From Gelatoporia subvermispora B (Eukaryota; Basidiomycota; Agaricomycetes; Polyporales; Gelatoporiaceae), in NCBI GenBank assembly GCA_000320605.2, contig KB445799.1:853234-917233 (forward strand): a stretch of 64,000 nt of DNA, read 5' to 3'. A program made the translations under genes and the position numbers. The notes beneath the pieces were generated by a model. It was not told where the DNA came from, did not search any database, and was given only the letters and a program-made list of their open reading frames with translations. This document shows positions 1 through 12,362 of this stretch, piece by piece; position 1 is the stretch's first letter; each line of letters starts with the position of its first letter.

Positions 1-365
1 CCAGCATGCAGAAGGTAGTCGAGCACTGTAAGAGACTGCACGAGTCATGAGATAGGTAGAGGATATGTAGTCGTTCGACATACTTTAAACACGTGCCGCC
101 AGTTCTTGCCCTTGTCGTTCAGTCGTTTGTCCAGCATCTCCATGATCTCGATGAAGTCGTTCCTGTCATGCAATGAGATCCGCACTACATCGCAAGCCGA
201 GACGACCCACTGATTGTAAGTCATCTGTGCAATCTCGTTCATCTGCGTCCCGGAAGGTCCCCATGGGTCATTAGACGTTGCATCGCGGACTTTGGCCTGC
301 ACGTCAGAGTATCCCTTGGTGTAGTTCTTCGCTACCCGGACAATGCCTTTGCCGATGTGTTGCAT
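1..365 (-). CDS. Epsin-like ENTH-domain protein, 5' part (runs off the left edge)
   Basis: Epsins bind PI(4,5)P2 through the N-terminal ENTH domain and recruit clathrin and ubiquitinated cargo at endocytic sites. The ATG at 365 opens an ENTH domain: KGYSDVQAKVRDATSNDPWG, then MNEIAQMTYNQ, DFIEIMEMLDKRL and NWRHVFK. I read three exons: 211-365, 84-162 and 1-35 (partial). Both introns are 48 nt, with donors GTGGGT and GTATGT and acceptors ACAG and GCAG. Removing the first intron deletes an in-frame 16-residue insert and restores MTYNQNDFIEIMEM. Removing the second joins NWRHVFK to SLTVLDYLLHAG. About 90 residues are present. The ubiquitin-interacting motifs and the clathrin- and EH-binding tail would lie outside the window. 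The family call is very secure; the paralogue (Ent1 or Ent3 type) cannot be decided. Confidence 0.95.
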
Positions 366-3170
366 CGTTGATGCTGTGCGCTGGTGTACTGCCCAGAATA
401 AAAGTACACCTCTTGAGACTTCTGCTCGTTGAGGTCAGAGGGAAGGAGGGTATGGGTTAGATGAGAGATATAGTGAGAAAGGATGAGTAGTGCCACCGGC
501 ATCACCCTCGCAGCTGACGCTTGACGCCCGTGGGAGAACCGTTGCTCAAGTCCACGACAATCTCTACTTTCCGTACATCTTCTACGATATACGCTTTTCA
601 CGGCTTGTTATTAATGCAAGTCACTTTCTGTGTTCTCGGGGCCCATCAGCAATCCTACGATCTTTGCTGTTGCTGAGTATAGTTGGTCGCTTGTTGTGAT
701 TGCAGCGCGGCACCATAAGACTGCGCCTTCCAGGTGACGACAGGTAGTACTGTCACATACCGTGTCAGTGCTGAGTATCGCACTGAGGCTTGCAAGATCA
801 CGGATGTGAAAAGGAAGGTCACCTCAGCTCCCAGTGAACCCCACATATCTATGACGATGCTCTAAGCCATATTCAGCGTTTGGCAGTCTGGCGCCACGAC
901 TAGCCACCATTTATCAAATCGGTCATGAGTGCACACCGTAAGTGTCGTATTCTTTCCTTTCTTCGAGCTACCATCCCATGCGCACACGCTGAACATCGTG
1001 TTCAGGCTTTCAATCAGAATCCAACGGGGAAAATCGCGTCGCGTCGCGTCTCCATGATATCGACCTACTTTTGCAAAAGCTTTCGGCATCTAGCACTGCC
1101 AGGATATCGAGTATTGTATTCTCTCCCGGTCTATGTCGCAGTAGCAGAGTACCTAGACAACGATGTCTGTGGGGCCGACGCCAGCACCAAATTGACCAAT
1201 CCGTATGGTCTCGGTTTGTCCCGCGGCACGAAGTCTACTGTCCATAACGAGCACGTCCCGCAGACTCCATTGACGTTCACATATCTCCAATCACGTTGTT
1301 ATACTGAAACTTGAATATATAGTTAGGTTTTATCACGCGCAACTCAACGCACGGCCAACATACTTATTGGACACTGGCCGTGAAAGTGGGCGATAAGAAG
1401 GCGAACCACCTATGAGTGTCGTCAGTACACGACATCTGCGATCGAACCGGGTCACCGGCACCGGTGTATATGCGACAGCTTGCGGAACTCAAAATGCATG
1501 ACAACAACTATGTATCCCAACGAAATTTCAATTTCCCGGCCGTAGCTCTGCAAACAAATTCCGAACTAAATCTCTACAGCCTAATCATCGTCAACCACCA
1601 TACTGTGGCACGCCGCTGCACACCAGATCCATCGTACCCTCGGAACCTTCGAACAAATCCCAGGTCTGCCGCACTCACGATGCTGATGCATTCCGCCTCC
1701 AGAAGAGTCCGCCCTGATGGCCCATATTCCCGCTCAACTCTTCGTTACCGGTCATATGTAGGGCTCGAGACCCTATACATAACGAACTTGGCAAGAGGCT
1801 TGCGGTAGGGTGGGTCAGATCTGCCAATCTTCGTCGACTGTCCTTGTCCGTGCGAGCCTTCAGCGGTATGAAGTATGGCGGCAGGCCAACCGCTGGATCG
1901 TCTTCGGTTGACTCAGCGCAGGTTCCAACTGTCAGCTAAGAGATCTATCTGATAGTGATAGTCTTTAGCGACGTCGTCAGGGAAGCCACCGGGGTTGCAC
2001 GTCAACACCTTTTACGCTATCGTCAATAGCCTATTCGTATAGGTCCATGTGGATGCGCTCCCATTTCGGGTGGTTGCGTATGACTTACGCCATTGATCGG
2101 CGCTTAGTACCTTGCTATGGACTCCAATTTGGACCTAGAGCACATGCAAATCTAGACGAGGCGCTGGAGCTGGCGAAGACTAGCGTCTCCCGCCCCCTGA
2201 CATATCAGCTCGCGACAACTCTAGCTCCTGCCCTGACATCCCGGGAGAACGTTTGTCTGCCATGACCCAAGTGCTGTTACCAGTGAGCAAACCTGTTGAG
2301 AGTCAAGACAATATGGAGCCGCTTAGAACATGCTTTCCTATCTTCTGCACAGGCAACCTCCGTGGGAGGGGATCCACGCCATGTAATAAGTCTTCATCTA
2401 AGGCGTGCCGCATTAGTGGATTGATCCTGCTGCCAGTTCCGCTCGTTCCTGAGCAGACCTCACCCCAGTCCAGGAAGTATTCTGACCGCTATCTTAGGCC
2501 CCTGATCGAGAACGAACTGGACTATGTGTCACTTCAGTGTGTGTGCTCATGCAGTAGATGGAGGTAGTTGGACGGCCAGGTACAGGTAGGTTTGACGATC
2601 CCGAGAGTAGGGGTGGGAGCGGGGCGACAGTGGCCTGGAAACATAATGACACATACCTCATGTTGTGCGTATGAATAGGAGAGCGCCTTTCATATAAAGT
2701 AGTACCGTACTGACACTGTTTCGTATAGCGGACCGGTCGGTAGCTGCATTCCATGGAATGACACATAGTCTGGACTACGTGCTGTCTTTAGACTTTCCAA
2801 CCTCTTGTGGGTTCAAATACCTTTATCTTACATGAGAAGACATTGCCATGATCAAGAATAGAACTGAGAGCGTCTGCATCTGTTCTTTCTACGCCACCTG
2901 AAGGTCGAACATGCGATATAGCAACCTCGTGCACAACTCTGTATTGCCGAGAAAACAGCATTTCCGCGCATCACAAAGTCTGCAGGTAATCGCTGAGTCC
3001 TGACTGTTGGATCGTCATTGCTCCTCTGTCACATTCATGATTTTTCGTGCATTTCCACCGTTTATATAAGCAAAGTCCATCAGGATGTTCATTCTCATTC
3101 GACCGCTCAAGATGCCGCTGGAAGGAGATCCATCTCCAACTGCCCCTTCGTCGTACTATGCGTTCAAACT
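366..3170. other. Gene-poor stretch between epsin and the first glycopeptide gene
   Basis: I find no gene that I can name. Open frames are short and often begin at non-ATG codons. A minus-strand frame at 862-1089, with a neighbouring one at 655-846, has a protein-like composition (for example LTVCTHDRFDKWWLVVAPD), but I could not build a splice model or assign a family. From about 2050 the DNA belongs to copy 1 of the segmental duplication that recurs near 8 kb. Confidence 0.5.
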
Positions 3171-3843
3171 TCAGCAGAAGGTGATTTCGATCTAGAAATG
3201 TCGTCGATTCAGCTCGTAGTTCATCACCAAGACAGATCTCTTACCCCGGCGTTCACACCAGTACACTGGATGGGTTTGCCGTTGGTCGGGTCAGTAAATG
3301 CATCCGGACAATCGCCTGCCGAGGGACAGCTATCGCCCAGGCCGTTGCAGGCCCCGCCTCCGAGGTACTGGAAAAACATGGGGTATGTGCTACGGACACG
3401 GTCATCAGCTGTCCAATCGCGTCCCGACAACATCTGACTTACAACTGGTGGTTCCCGTTCGCCGATTGCGCCTCGAGCGTGAAGTCGGCCGCATTCTGGT
3501 TCGGAGCGTCGTTCCGGAGCGTGAACTCCACAGCGCCGCAGTTGACACCTGAGCTCAGGCAGTCGGCCCCGGCGAAGCCGTCGATCCAGGCGATACCGCC
3601 GAGGAGCTGACCCTGGACGGTCCCAGAGCCTTGGAAGTTGGCATTAGCTTCGTCAAGAAAGACTGGTGTGCCGGAGCCACAGTTGTTAATCATCTGCAGT
3701 GCGATGGCAGAACAATAAGACGTGAATATAGATTACGGGTCGGTGAGAACAAGGGGTCGACATACGGAGACTACGTGAGACTCCTGGGCAAGAGCATAGC
3801 CGACAAAGGCAACAAGGACAGTGAAGGTGGAGATGGCGAACAT
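3171..3843 (-). CDS. Secreted thaumatin-like 'glycopeptide' family protein, copy A
   Basis: This is a small secreted Cys-rich protein of a family usually annotated as 'glycopeptide' in Agaricomycetes and related to the thaumatin-like fold; its biochemical role is not established. Exons are 3766-3843, 3443-3693, 3245-3389 and 3171-3191, giving 164 residues. The first exon is a signal peptide (MFAISTFTVLVAFVGYALA). Then come INNCGSGTPVFL, NCGAVEFTLRN, the Cys cluster GGGACNGLGDSCPSAGDCPDAF, split here as GGGACNGLGD and SCPSAGDCPDAF, and a terminal IEITFC. The introns are 72, 53 and 53 nt and all respect phase. The last exon is only seven codons and would be missed without its paralogue at 8819-9489, which has exactly the same structure. 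A TATA element lies about 100 bp upstream. Confidence 0.9.
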
Positions 3844-6800
3844 GGTGAAATAGGTAGCTAAGACTGGAAGTCAAAGTGCTGTAGTGCTTGAGATATGGGT
3901 AGCAAGTTGCTGCTGAGGCACCCCTACTTGGATGCTCACCTTATATATACGCCTGGGACGGGCTGATTCGAACCCTCAAAATGCTCGGCCCAGTTCAGGT
4001 TTCACCCTCATTTGTCATTGTAGCCCTGTACTGTATGATGATGATGAGCAGCGCATGGCACGGACTATGCAATGCATAGCAAGCGAGTTGTAAAGTACCC
4101 GGTGAACAGCACGAGATGATGGCATCTGTCAGGGAGGAGATCGCAGCTATAATCAGAGTACACCAGACCGGCGAGTAGCAAAGAGACACCCACGCTACAC
4201 ACGGATGTGCATAACATGTAAATGCATTTCCATTAGCACTAGGCTCATCGTCAATGCGCGCATGCCGATCTTTGTTGCTTGCGGCAATTCTAGTGGCGTC
4301 AAATGAGCGCTTAGTCTGTAGAATTTGTCGGAGGCATTCAGCTGGGCAGAACCAAGGTGGATATGCGTGACATTCGAACGTGCGACTGGTCTTTTACGAC
4401 CTGTGATATTTCAGTCTTGAGCCGACGGGAACAAGATGCGTCCAGGTCTCATACTGCATTCCAAATGAGATTCCAATTCCATAGTGTCACAGCGTGTGGC
4501 ATGTGCTCCTGAGGAAAACACACGGTCAGACCGTAATGCTAGACCAGCGTTGTAAAAGGCAGTGAGATGTGGCATCGCATTTAACAACTTCTCAGCGTAC
4601 CTACACAGAAGTGACCCTGGTTCTCCGCGCTCAGAGTGGCAGCGCTTCGCAGCAGTTCTGCAGCGTCAACCCTGTAGATGAATTCTCTCGAGTCTTGACG
4701 TCGGCCGACTGGATGCACGGAAGCTCGTTCCCTATCATCTGTAGGCTGACCGCGGAGTGAGGAATTTGTCCGTTGAGATGCGATATATTCACCTGCAGTT
4801 CCAGCACAACGCGCATTACATGGCACTTGCCACTGTTCGTAATGCCTTACGCCGCTACCCCACAGCAGACAGCTACTACGGGCTGAACTCGAGACTCCCT
4901 CCAATACTTGTGGAGACAGCCACAAAAGACTCATGGGCTAACTTAAGCCCCACATCGGACAGCTGATGCAGTCAGAGGCCCCCTGCTGAGTGTGGACGTC
5001 GAACAGGACAATTGATGATATACACCGTGGAGGACCGCGGGCAAGTTTCCGATTCGGAGCGCCACCAGGTTACCGGCCCCGGGCCCCGGGACGCCGGTCG
5101 CTTCGTACGCACCCGCGCTAATCAAGAGTCAACGCCCGCTCAGCCGGACAGGCCCTCTAGAGCTCTAGAGAGTGAGAATCGCTGTACCTCGCGTCATGAA
5201 GACTCTTGCGGTTTATACTTTTAGCCAAAGATACAACACCCCAAATTATGTTGCTCCTCCTCCATCTTCTGCAGGTTGCACGGTGATATCCCATCGTGTG
5301 GTAGCTTCGGACTGGGCTCTTACAATGTCGACTATCGAATGCATCGAAGTATACCTCGTCGAAATATTTCTTGACGTGTAGTTCATCCATTCTGGTCACC
5401 ATGTGTTCTGACCGTACCCATCGGTAATACTGGGAATCGTCTGAACATCTATGACGTCTATGTGACTGGTGAGCAACAGGAAGATGTCGCGTCGACTCGG
5501 CCACCTCCTACCCTCCTATTAGGATCTGGCCGCGTCTGTCCCACTCCAGTGCCGCGCTGCGCAGGCGCGTACGAACTTAATTTGGGCCATCTGAAATGGC
5601 AAGAATCAGCGTGATCCCGAATTCTATGGGGGTAAGGCGGGCTAGATCGACGTTTCCCTGATGCTATGCAGTGCCCGGTCTCTCTTACTGAGATGTCGGA
5701 ATAGACTTCAACAATGGTAAACTTTAATTACAGACGCTTTGATTCCGCAGAAATTCGTCCTTATGCGATTTGATCCCCAACTCTGCCGCTCTGAGTCGCT
5801 CTGCCACGTGCTGGTTGGGCGAACATGGGCCTTATTATCTCCGTTGATTGAAATGTACTAGTCTTGCTAGATGGCGCTGGTGCGAGCATCAATAAACCTG
5901 ATAAATTGGCAGGCTGGTGCTCGTTCGATGCAGGTCATATTTTCTTGGTGAGTACTATTTCGACAGGCTTCGATCATACAGTCGTAGTTATTTAGACCCT
6001 GCATATAAAATGAGCACAGAATGCGCACTGAGCCTCAAATAGTAAGTGTCGAACTCAATTCTTGTTTCGTGGTGTTTATGCGGACCATCCATATACGGAC
6101 GGGCAGCAATATCTGCGAACACAGTGCAAGCGTTAATTTCCACTAGCGGGAGTTATACTGAACATATCTACACTAGATCCAGTCCAGCCTCCATAATAAG
6201 CTTCGTCCCCTCGTACTCTGGTAATAAAGCTTACTGAAAATATAGTTTCCTGATCAGCATGCACTGGGTGCATACGGTGGCCAGTTGATGTTTAGACGAA
6301 AGAATCTGTCTTGATCGCGACAAATGCCGGCCATCCCGTGCCGAAAGGATATTGCGCATCGAAGCACTGTATCGGCGGCACCTCAGATTTGGGCTTTTTG
6401 GATTCACTGTCCACTCGATACCACCATTATACCCTCAAAGTGATTCCTAGACAGATCAATGAGTATATCTCCAACCAGGAAAGATCCATATGTTGGAAGA
6501 TGGCCACAGTCTGGTATGTTCTCTTTCCATTCCACTAACGACTACATAAAAATACGAATAATCGAGCTTTGAAAACATTGCATACGGAAGGAGTCGTTTT
6601 GCGGGGCTCGTAATGTACAACCTTGTCACTGTTTCTACCTGCTGAGTGGACTGACCGTCGGCATCTCACTGGCACGTGCGGTACCGCGCTCACAGAGCGG
6701 ACAATGAATAAACACTGCATCTGAAGTACAGCCGAGACGGAGCTTCGATGAGTGATTCACTTACCCCATTCCGAACGTTGACGGCTCACCGTATTTATGG

Positions 6801-8818
6801 GACATTATTCCATAGACGAAAGGACGTTTAACAGGCAAGACAACAAAGGAAGAAAGCTTATGGAGATCGGACCGGATCTGGGGAGAAGACATTCAGTTTT
6901 GCCAATTGTGAAACCGCTCGCGAGCATATTATTTTGTGCTCGCAGATGCGGATCGCTTCTCATAGAGGATGTCCAGTTGTGTAGGCTTGGTGCATACAGA
7001 CTCAACGGACCGAGGGTCAAGCGAATCCGTGCAGACAGGAATAATCTACGCCCCATTTCGCGTTAAGGGTCTGATGATAGCACAGTGGAGCGCGATGCCG
7101 TTTGTGTCAGCGAGATGCCGATGGTCATTTCTGTCGACAGTGGCATACCGTGGCAAAAGTCCGCACAAAAGCGTCTTACCCCCGCAAACCCGTCTCGCGC
7201 CGGCCTTCCCGAGAAGGCCCACTTCTTCGTAGTTTGCGAAGGTGCCAGTGGGATTAAAGGAGGAGATTTTAGCCGACTATAGATCAGTCAATGCCCGGCA
7301 TCTGAATCTTCTCTCATAGGCCAAATATTTGCCGGTTTGTCTGCATGGTACACTGAGAATCCAATGACGTCAATGAAACATTGATGGTCACGGAGTTGCA
7401 GAACATGAGAGCATACAGCGGCGCGTCCAGTTCATCAGAGAAATGCCACTGCTCTGGCAGCTCTGCCGAGTATGGGTGCAGAGCTCGGTGCCCCAGCTGC
7501 GGACCGGACCGAGTACATTATGTGCTCTCCGCGTTGCACCACGAAAATATCCCGTTGGCTTTGGCGCTTTGCACCTGCCTTTCGAGGCTTGCAGGCGTCT
7601 TCTCCGCCTCGTCGCGCGTTGTAAAGCCATATCGCGCCCAAGTGGCATGGTTTCTGATGCTATTCTGTATATTCTCCATTCTGTTACCCCATAGCTGTCA
7701 TACGTATCAGCTATCTGTGCAATCCCCCTCTCGGCGAGGCTTTCCAGCTTATGTTACGCCTTGTAGCGCGTCGTAAGGCGGCCGAAGGCGCACCCAAGTG
7801 CTAGGCGATTACAGGCGTATAAACCCTAATGTGGGCTTGCAAATAAGATCGGTCAACAAATTCGATTTCTGGTACAGCTTTCCTAGATCCTTCATATAAT
7901 CAACGCGTGTCCTGCGTACGTAGACTGAGCACCGATCTGCCTCGAGGATGTTAATTCGCTGCCAGGTGGCCTGTGGGCCCACCAATACCTTGCTCTGGAC
8001 ATCGAAACCTGGAAGGCACGCAAGTCTGGATGCACAAGCTCGAGCTCAAGGTTGGCGCCTCCCTCTCCCTGACATGCCGGCTTCCGTCGTCTCATAGCTA
8101 TACCTCCTGCCTTTGACGTCACCGGAGCACGGTTATCATTCGTGACCCAAGCGCTAACGTGAGCAAAGACTATTGAGACGGTTTAGAGCCGCTCGGAATG
8201 TGCTTCTCTGTCTCCTGTACCATAAGCCCCGTGGGAGAGGATCTACGCTGTAGACTATGTATCTAAAGCGTGGCGCATTAGTGAGACGAGGATTGCTGCC
8301 AGCTTTTCCCGTTGGTTGTGCAGTCACTACCTGAGACGACGAGGTATTTCGGCCGCTATTTAGGGCTCGTGACCGAAAACGAGCTGGACTGGATGTGCTG
8401 CTTCAGCATGAGTTTGGGCACTGACGAAGGTAGATGGAATGGAATATATGGATGGATTCGATTTCTAAACGTGGATTATGTGAGTTCCAATGGATTTATG
8501 CGATAAGAGAGAACATGGCCATGCTCGAGGATAAAACATAGCCTGTCGGCGTCCTTTCCTCCATGCTATCTCAGGGTTGGACATGCAAATTAATAGCCTT
8601 GTACGCAGGTGTGTAGGGATAAGAAAACAGTCTTCCTTGCGCATAACAGCAGTTGCTTGTGATTCAACTTTTCGAACATCACCATATCACAAAACACGAC
8701 CATCATCACATTCAAACAAGGTTGATCAAGATACAAGATATTCACGACGATGCAACCGTTCGACACGCCGCTGGATGGACATCTATATCCAACCGCTTCT
8801 CCTCGTCGCACTATACGG
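3844..8818. other. Non-genic DNA between the two glycopeptide genes
   Basis: Upstream DNA of gene A is matched by upstream DNA of gene B as far as about 6.0 kb. No recognisable gene was found in 4.2-8.8 kb. The conserved block near 4.56-5.65 kb (matching about 10.17-11.12 kb) might be a decayed gene, because similarity persists far from the glycopeptide gene, but every frame is interrupted. The 6.0-7.9 kb part shows nothing definite; copy 2 of the duplication begins near 7.95 kb. Confidence 0.5.
3941..3950 (-). promoter_or_regulatory. TATA box of glycopeptide gene A
   Basis: TATATATAA reads on the minus strand about 100 bp upstream of the ATG at 3843. The same element is kept in the paralogue (9583-9589), inside a well-conserved upstream block, which supports a real core promoter. 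Confidence 0.65.
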
Positions 8819-9489
8819 TTAGCAGAACGTGATTTTGATCTAGAAATGGGATAGAATTAGCGAGTAATTCATCACTACCAAGGTAGATCTCTCTTACCCC
8901 GGCGTTCTCGCCGAGACACTGCAAAGGCTTGCCGTTGGTCGGGTCGGTGAACGCGTTCGGGCAGTCGCCTGCTGACGGGCAGCTATCGCTCAGGCCGTTG
9001 CACGCCCCGCCCCCGAGGTATTCGAAAAACATGGGGTATGTGCTACGAACACGGTCATCAGCTGTTCAGTTGTGTCTCGACAAATGATTGACTTACAACT
9101 GGTGATTCCCGTTTTCGGACTGCGCCTCGAGCGTGAAGTCGGCCGCATTCTGGTTCGGAGCGTCGTTCCGGAGCGTGAACTCCACAGCGCCGCAGTTGAC
9201 ACCTGAGCTCAGGCAGTCGGCCCCGGAAAAGCCGTTGAGCCACGCGATGCCGCCAAGGAGCTGGCCCTGGACAGTCCCAGAGCCTTGGAAGTTGGCATTA
9301 GCTTCGTCAAGGAAGACGGGGGTGCCGGAGCCACAGTTGTTAATCATCTGTAGTATGATGACACATAGAGTAGGCCGTGAGTATAGCCCACGGGAAAGTA
9401 AGGACAAGGGATCGACATACGGAGACTTGGTGAGACTCGGCAAGAGCATAGCCAACGAGGGCAACGAGGACGGTGGAGATAGCAATCAT
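8819..9489 (-). CDS. Secreted thaumatin-like 'glycopeptide' family protein, copy B
   Basis: Paralogue of the gene at 3171-3843, with four exons at 9421-9489, 9097-9347, 8898-9042 and 8819-8839. It encodes 161 residues: signal peptide MIAISTVLVALVGYALA, then INNCGSGTPVFLDE, NCGAVEFTLRNDAP, the GGGACNGLSD and SCPSAGDCPNAF Cys cluster, and the terminus IKITFC. Exons 2, 3 and 4 have exactly the same lengths as in copy A (251, 145 and 21 nt). Differences are almost all substitutions outside the Cys positions, which suggests that both copies are under selection. The function is inferred only from the family: secreted and possibly cell-wall or surface associated. Confidence 0.9.
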
Positions 9490-12362
9490 GGTAAAGATAG
9501 CTGGATTGGAAGTGGAAGTGCTGTAGTGCTGAGGAATGGGTAGCAAGTTGTTGCTGAAGTACCACTGCTCGAATACTCACCTTTATATACGCCTGAGACG
9601 GGCCCAAAGTTGCTCGTGTCGGTTCGAGCTTCATCCCCATTGGTCATTGTAGCCCTGTGCTGTGCGATGGTGGTAAGCGGCGCATGACACAGACTATGCA
9701 ACACATCGCAAGCGAACTCCGAAGTATTCAGTGAACCGCGCGCAATCATCGGCATCTGTCAGGAAGGAGATCGCGGATGTCATTAGGCTACACCAGACGA
9801 ATGAGTATCAAAGAGGCACTCCGCTACGCACGGATGTGAACAGCGTGACAGAGGCATTCCAGTTAGCACTGCCCAGTGTCGATGTCCGCATGCCTATTTT
9901 CGTTGCTGCGGCCATTCTAGTGGTGCCAAATGAGCGCTCAGTTTGTCGGATCCTCCGAAGAAGCATCCGACTGAGCCGAGCGAACGTGAAGATGCACTAC
10001 ACCAGAAGGTGCGACCGATGTGGATGGTTCATGGCATTGTAATTCTCCGACGACGCGGCCGTCTCAGAGCGTGTACAGCCAGTTCTCGGATAGCGGTCAC
10101 GTACACTTTGACAGCGCTTGCAAGTCAAGAGAAAACAGGCGGCCAAGCCACTGGGCTACACCATCAGTGTGAAAGGCAACGAAGATCTTCTCAGCGCGCC
10201 TCCGTGGTCACTGCGCTGTGGAAGCTACCCTGGTTTTCTGCGTGCGTCGCAGCGTTTCATACGAGCGTCAAGCCTGGGCCTGCAGATGAGAGTGACTGGA
10301 AGATATCGAAGTTCATTTCCTGCAATTTGTGGGACAAACTTGGTGTGAGAAGTTCATCCCATCGGAATGCAGCACGTACTACGTTACTGTGTTTGGAATA
10401 CCTCACATTGCCACCCCCACTCCTGATAACTACACTAGTGCAGCTCGTGACCTTCAGTCACTTGTAAAGATGGTCGAACAAAGTCATGGGTTGGAATAGA
10501 CGTCCACATCAGATAGACAGCTGACGCAGCTGAAGACCCGTGGAAGTCAAACAAGACGACCCCTACCATAAACAGTGGGGGCCAGCCCAGGCCAAGGTTC
10601 AAAACGCCACCACGCCTCCGGCCCGATTGCTTCTTTCTTCGCGCCTACCGAACGCCCGATCGGCCGTTCACCAGCGTCCAATTCGAGTAAGCTTTGCGAC
10701 CCATATGCTCAGCCACGAACGCAATGAACACATTTCCCACTTTCAGGGATGGTAAATCGAGGCGCATTTCCTACGCATCCGAGGGCTAGCTGATCATTGT
10801 AGGTGCGAAGTTTCCACACGGCGGAACATCACCTCCATCCGGATCGGAGGAGATGGAGAAGTAATATATCGCACTCTGGTTAGCCTGTGATTGACCGTGT
10901 CCAACGGTAATACTTGGTAACACCGGTAGACGTTTAGACATCATCTCAGTTCCAAAAGATGTCGCATCGACAAGGTGGCCGCTTTCCACCTTCCTTCCAT
11001 GGCTCGGCGGCGTCTTTCCCATTCCATTGTCACGTTTCACAAGCGCCTGAATTCGGGCCATCTGGCAAGGGTGTATGCAAGACTTGGGAGCATTTCGGGA
11101 TCCGGGGGTAAGGCGGGTCAAATAGATTCGTCTGATGCTGTGACCTGGTTGTGTGGTACCAAGTGAGACCTGCGGCAGGCTCTGTCACTTACTTGATTGT
11201 TATAAAATAGATCTCACCACGGTATACACGGTTCAAGACGCTCTAAGTCCGCATAGATTCGTGAATTATGTCCTTTTGCCCATTTCGCCACCCCCGCTTT
11301 CCACTGTTCTGCTACATGCCGGCCTAGCAAATATAGGCTTTCGGCTTCCATTGTCTGTCACTCAGAAAATGTACTAGAATTGATATATGACGCTCGTGCG
11401 AGCACCCATGGGAACGCCGACGATGTTGCCGCACGGTCTTAAGTGACTGGCGAGCTGATACCGTTCGATGCCGGTCTTCTATACTCGGTTAGGGAGCTCT
11501 GAACAGGCTCTGATCATGATACAACAATCGTGATGGAGTTGCAGAAGACCGCAGAAGACCAAACCTCCGACTGCGGGTCAAGTCCGTCCAGGAAATGAAT
11601 GTCGAAGTTGATTTGAACGCCTTTCGGTTTCCTTGCGAGTAGCTTGACGACATTTTTTCTTCTTCACTGCACATCGGAAACGTATCGATTTCATGCCACA
11701 GGCCTATAGGATGGAACATGTGCCCACATGGTACGAGATGACCAGTCCCTTGAATAAATTTCTATGTGAACATTCAGCTCCTTGCCCTATCGCTCACAGT
11801 ACAATTCCAGGCGAAAGGAATGCGGTAGGTGTCGTTTCTTCTCATCCTGCAAGGAGCCTCAACGTCTCCTGTACAGTAGTGTTAGGTTTTTTCTTCTTTT
11901 TTTCCTCCTCGTTTATTGTCCGTGAGGGCGTGGCCCTATGGTAGACAATACATGCGTCCGTAAGCTATGCTGGGAGTCGACTATCACTGCGCGATAAATA
12001 CGATAGTGTTAGGTTATGCATAGCCGCTGCAGCAACTGTCGCAGAGGATCCCAATCGTTGGTTGCTGAGATTTGTTAAACTATCTGTAAATTAGGTTGTG
12101 ATTGCACAGGATACGAACATCTAGTACACGTGCAACAATCCAAAGCTCTACAACCTGTAAGTGAGTCCAAGGCCACCTGTCTATGTACGGGTATCAGTGC
12201 TCGAGAATCGATGACGTCGAGAAATCTATCCGTGTCTATCTATGAGTCTATATCCATCTAAGTTCTACATGATAAATAAGTCCGTGTGCCATAAGCATCA
12301 GTAGTATATCAAGATCAAGCCTCTATATCATCGTCACTATGGTTCCAGATCAGTGAGAGTAG
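9490..12362. other. Gene-poor stretch, mostly duplication copy 2
   Basis: Up to about 11.55 kb this is the upstream half of duplication copy 2. A minus-strand open frame at 10786-11121 (about 110 residues) lies in the conserved part but has no recognisable domain, and the matching frame in copy 1 is broken. From 11.55 to 12.36 kb I see only AT-rich intergenic DNA. Confidence 0.5.
9583..9589 (-). promoter_or_regulatory. TATA box of glycopeptide gene B
   Basis: TATATAA on the minus strand about 95 bp upstream of the ATG at 9489, at the position equivalent to the TATA element of gene A. A CCAAT word on the minus strand lies further upstream near 9638-9643. Confidence 0.6.

Larger units (their letters stand above)
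2050..5990. repeat. Segmental duplication, copy 1 (diverged tandem copy)
   Basis: By eye, this block matches 7950-11545 in the same orientation and order. Anchor pairs are the cgtgggagggg/cgtgggagagg word (2361 and 8230), the whole glycopeptide gene (3171-3843 and 8819-9489), tcattgtagccctgt (4015 and 9644) and gggggtaaggcggg (5628 and 11104). The offset falls from about 5.87 kb to 5.48 kb along the block, so insertions and deletions have accumulated. Exons are the best conserved part. The edges are approximate. Confidence 0.8.
7950..11545. repeat. Segmental duplication, copy 2
   Basis: Second copy of the block at 2050-5990, in the same orientation, carrying glycopeptide gene B with its 5' and 3' flanks. 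Similarity is clear over the promoter (about 9.58-9.86 kb) and still visible near 11.06-11.15 kb and 11.38-11.54 kb. The boundaries were read by eye. Confidence 0.8.

Noticed and set aside
655..1315. Possible small gene on the minus strand, with a lectin-like impression (V-H-KWW-VV spacing)
   Set aside because: The resemblance is to a few residues only. No start codon, splice model or complete domain could be built, so no family is claimed.
3962..3985. tRNA B-box-like word GGTTCGAATC on the minus strand
   Set aside because: No A box, no acceptor or T stem can be formed, and the paralogous promoter lacks it.
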